The translations under genes were made by a program, and so were the position numbers. Below are positions 61,927-64,000 of a stretch of 64,000 nt of DNA, piece after piece. The notes under the pieces were generated by a model. That model was not told the DNA's origin and did no database searches. It saw only the letters and a list, made by a program, of their open reading frames with translations. Source of the DNA: Persicitalea sp964500445 (GTDB lineage Bacteria > Bacteroidota > Bacteroidia > Cytophagales > Spirosomataceae); the NCBI GenBank assembly GCA_964500445.1, contig CAZCOG010000039.1, forward strand, positions 1 through 64,000, in the 5' to 3' direction. The number at the start of each line of letters is the position of its first letter. The first letter of the stretch is position 1.

Positions 61927-62361
61927 TCAAACGTACTTCGGACGCACTTGGAACAGGATCCAGCCACCGATGAGGAAAGTCAGAATTAAGCCTAAAAAAT
62001 TAAAAGTAATAAGACTTATCAGCAAGTTGAGTAAAAAGGCGTAGTACAACAAATCCCAGCCCCGCTTTTGCTGGGCACGGAGCGGTGAGAAAGCCATAAT
62101 GTAAAGTACTGCCACCACAGCACCGCCAATGATACTAACGTAATAGGCCCAGGTAGAGCCATAAGCCCCCACGCCAATAGCACCTATAAAAGCGGCGGAA
62201 AGGCCTAAAACTGATAGCAATCCCAGCAAGCCGAGAATTCCACCGATCAGGGCAAGCCAGGGCGCGATCATCACCAGAATGTCTACCAGGCTGTCAGGAA
62301 ATGCTGGGAATTTCGCGAACAAATCGCGCATTTCTTTTTCAAGGGGCAGTTGTTGTTGCAT
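61927..62361 (-). CDS. Hypothetical membrane protein, 144 residues
   Basis: A short polar N-terminus (MQQQLPLEKEMRDLFAKFPAF) is followed by four hydrophobic helices: IAPWLALIGGILGLLGLLSVLGLSAAFIGAIGVG, YYVSIIGGAVVAVLYIMAFSPL, LLYYAFLLNLLISLITF and GLILTFLIGGWILFQV. Ends RPKYV. Small proteins of this shape are common in Cytophagales; I know no function. Its own terminator follows and it is a single-gene transcript. Confidence 0.72.
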   Translation of the reverse strand: MQQQLPLEKEMRDLFAKFPAFPDSLVDILVMIAPWLALIGGILGLLGLLSVLGLSAAFIGAIGVGAYGSTWAYYVSIIGGAVVAVLYIMAFSPLRAQQKRGWDLLYYAFLLNLLISLITFNFLGLILTFLIGGWILFQVRPKYV

Positions 62362-62780
62362 ACGTAGTTGTAAGTTAGGAGAGGAGGTTTAGAAAATTTC
62401 AGGCAAACTAAACTAAATCAGCCACAGAAACAATACAAGTTTGCTCTTGAATGACTAATTGGTGGGTTTAACTATGTAGTTTGTGTTTTAAGCCTTTGTG
62501 CACGGCCTCGAACTATGAGCGACTTATTTATTTTGAGACCAATAAGCGGGGCCAGGTACCATGGGAAATGCCGGCGGGTTTATGGGAAAGTGAATAGTTG
62601 AGAGTAGTCAGGGAATAATTGAGTATCGGACTAGGACAGGTAGTTAAGAAATTGCAATTCCCGCCTGAAATGCCGATGTTTGGGCATGATACTGTAAATC
62701 TGACCAAACACTATTTGTCCTTTTGAGATGAATTCGGAAGAAAAGATATAGTAAACTCTCCACTATCACCTTTCAGATAA
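62362..62780. other. Gene-free stretch of 419 bases
   Basis: No convincing reading frame or RNA gene. A run from about 62590 to 62631 can be read as six loose 7-base units (GTGAATA, GTTGAGA, ATTGAGT among them), resembling the TTTCAAC/GTTGAAA arrays but decayed. The last about 100 bases before the symporter start are AT-rich and should hold its promoter, but no clean TAnnTTTG is visible. Confidence 0.45.
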
Positions 62781-64000
62781 TTGAAAAAGCTCGCGCTTCA
62801 TTGGCAAATCCTCATCGGCATGGCGGCCGGAATTCTCGCCGGGTATCTTTTTTCGCGTTTCGACTGGGGCAGCGATTTTGTGGTAGCCTGGATCAAGCCC
62901 TGGGGGACAATTTTTATCAATCTGCTGAAACTCATTGCTATCCCGCTGATTGTCGCTTCACTTATCAAAGGGGTATCCGATCTGGACGATATTCGTCAGC
63001 TGTCACGACTGGGTACCCGAACGCTCGGGCTGTATATCCTGAGTACTTTGATCGCTGTGTCGTTGGGGTTGTTGGTCGTCAATTTGGTGCAGCCGGGTAG
63101 TTTTATCGAAGAAGCCACGCGTAGTGACCTCATGGCAAGTTTCGGGGTGAGCGCCGAACAGAATGTGGGTAAAGCGGCCGAAAATCAGAACAAGGGTCCA
63201 CTTAGTGCTTTGGTGGATGTAGTACCGGATAATGTAATCGGTGCCGCCGCCTCCAATGGCAATATGCTGCAGGTGATTTTCTTCGTCGTTTTCTTCGGAA
63301 TTGGCCTCATCCTCATTCCTGCGGAGAAGTCGGACCCCGTCAAACGATTCTTTGACGGGGTTAACGAGGTAGTTTTGAAAATGATCGACCTCATTATGCT
63401 GGCCGCACCTTATGGTGTTTTTGCGCTGTTGGCCGCGCTGGTAGTTGAGTCACCTTCTCCCGATGTGTTCAAGGCTTTGGGAGCCTACGCCCTTACAGTG
63501 GTTTTCGGCTTGGCAGTGCTGATTTTTGCCTTTTATCCCACTTTGGTAAAAATCTTCACCAATATCTCTTATGGTGACTTCTTCCGGGGGATGGCTCCGG
63601 CGCAACTACTGGCGTTCTCGACCAGTTCCAGTGCCGCGACGCTACCCGTAACGATGGAACGGGTAGAGGAACATATCGGTGTAGATAAAGATGTCGTGTC
63701 GTTCGTACTACCCGTCGGGGCTACGATCAATATGGATGGTACTAGCCTTTATCAGGCCGTAGCGGCGGTTTTTATCGCTCAGGCTTTTGGTGATGCGCTT
63801 ACTATCGGTCAGCAACTAACTATTGTACTGACAGCCACTTTGGCTTCTATTGGCTCGGCCGCAGTGCCGGGCGCGGGAATATTGATGCTGGTCATTGTGC
63901 TGGAGTCAATCGGCGTCAACCCGGCGGGAATCGCGCTTATTTTCGCTGTGGATCGTCCGCTCGACATGTGCCGCACGGTAGTGAACGTGACCAGCGATGC
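62781..64000 (+). CDS. Dicarboxylate/amino acid:cation symporter (DAACS), C-terminus cut by window edge
   Basis: 406 codons are inside the window. The start is TTG at 62781, directly after an in-frame stop (62778), giving KKLALHWQILIGMAAGILAGYLF, the usual N-terminus of GltP/DctA-type carriers. IFINLLKLIAIPLIVASLIKGVSDL, AFSTSSSAATLPVTMERVEEHIGV (serine-rich re-entrant loop HP1), LPVGATINMDGTSLYQ (NMDGT) and ASIGSAAVPGAGILMLVIVLESIG (HP2) complete the substrate and sodium sites. VDRPLDMCRTVVNVTSDA near the window end contains the conserved Asp/Arg/Asn. The substrate (glutamate, aspartate or a C4 acid) is not resolvable. Confidence 0.93.
   Translation, partial: MKKLALHWQILIGMAAGILAGYLFSRFDWGSDFVVAWIKPWGTIFINLLKLIAIPLIVASLIKGVSDLDDIRQLSRLGTRTLGLYILSTLIAVSLGLLVVNLVQPGSFIEEATRSDLMASFGVSAEQNVGKAAENQNKGPLSALVDVVPDNVIGAAASNGNMLQVIFFVVFFGIGLILIPAEKSDPVKRFFDGVNEVVLKMIDLIMLAAPYGVFALLAALVVESPSPDVFKALGAYALTVVFGLAVLIFAFYPTLVKIFTNISYGDFFRGMAPAQLLAFSTSSSAATLPVTMERVEEHIGVDKDVVSFVLPVGATINMDGTSLYQAVAAVFIAQAFGDALTIGQQLTIVLTATLASIGSAAVPGAGILMLVIVLESIGVNPAGIALIFAVDRPLDMCRTVVNVTSD

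Overview
The window is a stretch of chromosome from a member of the Bacteroidota, most likely Cytophagales (a Dyadobacter/Spirosoma-type relative). The case rests on family content (DUF2723/GT117, GSCFA, DUF4834, LytTR regulators with TPR histidine kinases, XylR/AraC regulators, BlaR1-BlaI pairs, CAPSR-type sulfatases), on several -7 promoter elements of the Bacteroidota form TAnnTTTG, and on the scarcity of Shine-Dalgarno sequences. Genes are densely packed on both strands. I saw no rRNA, tRNA, CRISPR array, transposase or prophage gene. The first and last genes (an SNF2-type helicase and a dicarboxylate symporter) run off the ends.

Layout. 0-10 kb is mostly housekeeping: helicase N-terminus, purN, DUF4834, lpxB-queD, hldD, a lone sufB, a PLP-dependent deaminase, an RluA-type pseudouridine synthase and a GNAT acetyltransferase. 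10-24 kb is accessory: a 53-residue membrane protein, esterase, phytanoyl-CoA dioxygenase-like protein, AT-rich DUF4145 gene, a GMC oxidoreductase with its Tat-exported small subunit, a TPR histidine kinase/LytTR response regulator pair plus a second LytTR gene, an unknown secreted protein, and two sulfatases around a 3-hydroxyacyl-CoA dehydrogenase-like gene. 24.5-28.5 kb holds a BlaI-BlaR1 pair with two abutting operators, divergent from a protein with two TonB C-terminal domains. 28.5-34.6 kb is a three-gene operon (DUF1549/DUF1553 cytochrome, DUF1501, DUF2231/cytochrome/LRR/FN3 mosaic) of a kind best known from Planctomycetes. 34.7-43.4 kb has lysA, pyrF, rfbC, pncB, a CrtI-like desaturase and a metallo-beta-lactamase-fold hydrolase. 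43.4-45.8 kb holds a triplicated-domain secreted protein, a lipoprotein and a CPBP protease. 45.8-54 kb looks like an amino-sugar locus (sodium:solute symporter, NagX-like acetyltransferase, GH20 hexosaminidase, MFS sugar transporter, XylR-type regulator). 54-64 kb holds a beta-propeller lipoprotein, GSCFA protein, the large DUF2723 membrane protein, an ABC exporter pair, a small membrane protein and the symporter.

The least explained signal lies between the genes. At least five gene boundaries carry short arrays of imperfect seven-base units that hold strict 7-bp phase while the sequence differs by site: TTTCAAC type before queD, hldD and the DUF2723 gene; ACTCATC type after sufB and the deaminase; TCCGACA type before the GNAT and DUF1501 genes and after the DUF1553 gene; GTTCTTA type after the ABC permease; and a 2x7 unit before an esterase. 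Several occur as inverted pairs. Two other boundaries carry 8-bp arrays built from the word AAGTAC. That word also looks over-represented throughout the coding sequence in all reading frames. Two arrays enclose GC-rich cores that share GGGCGCC and CCGTCCGA. I know of no established function for these arrays.
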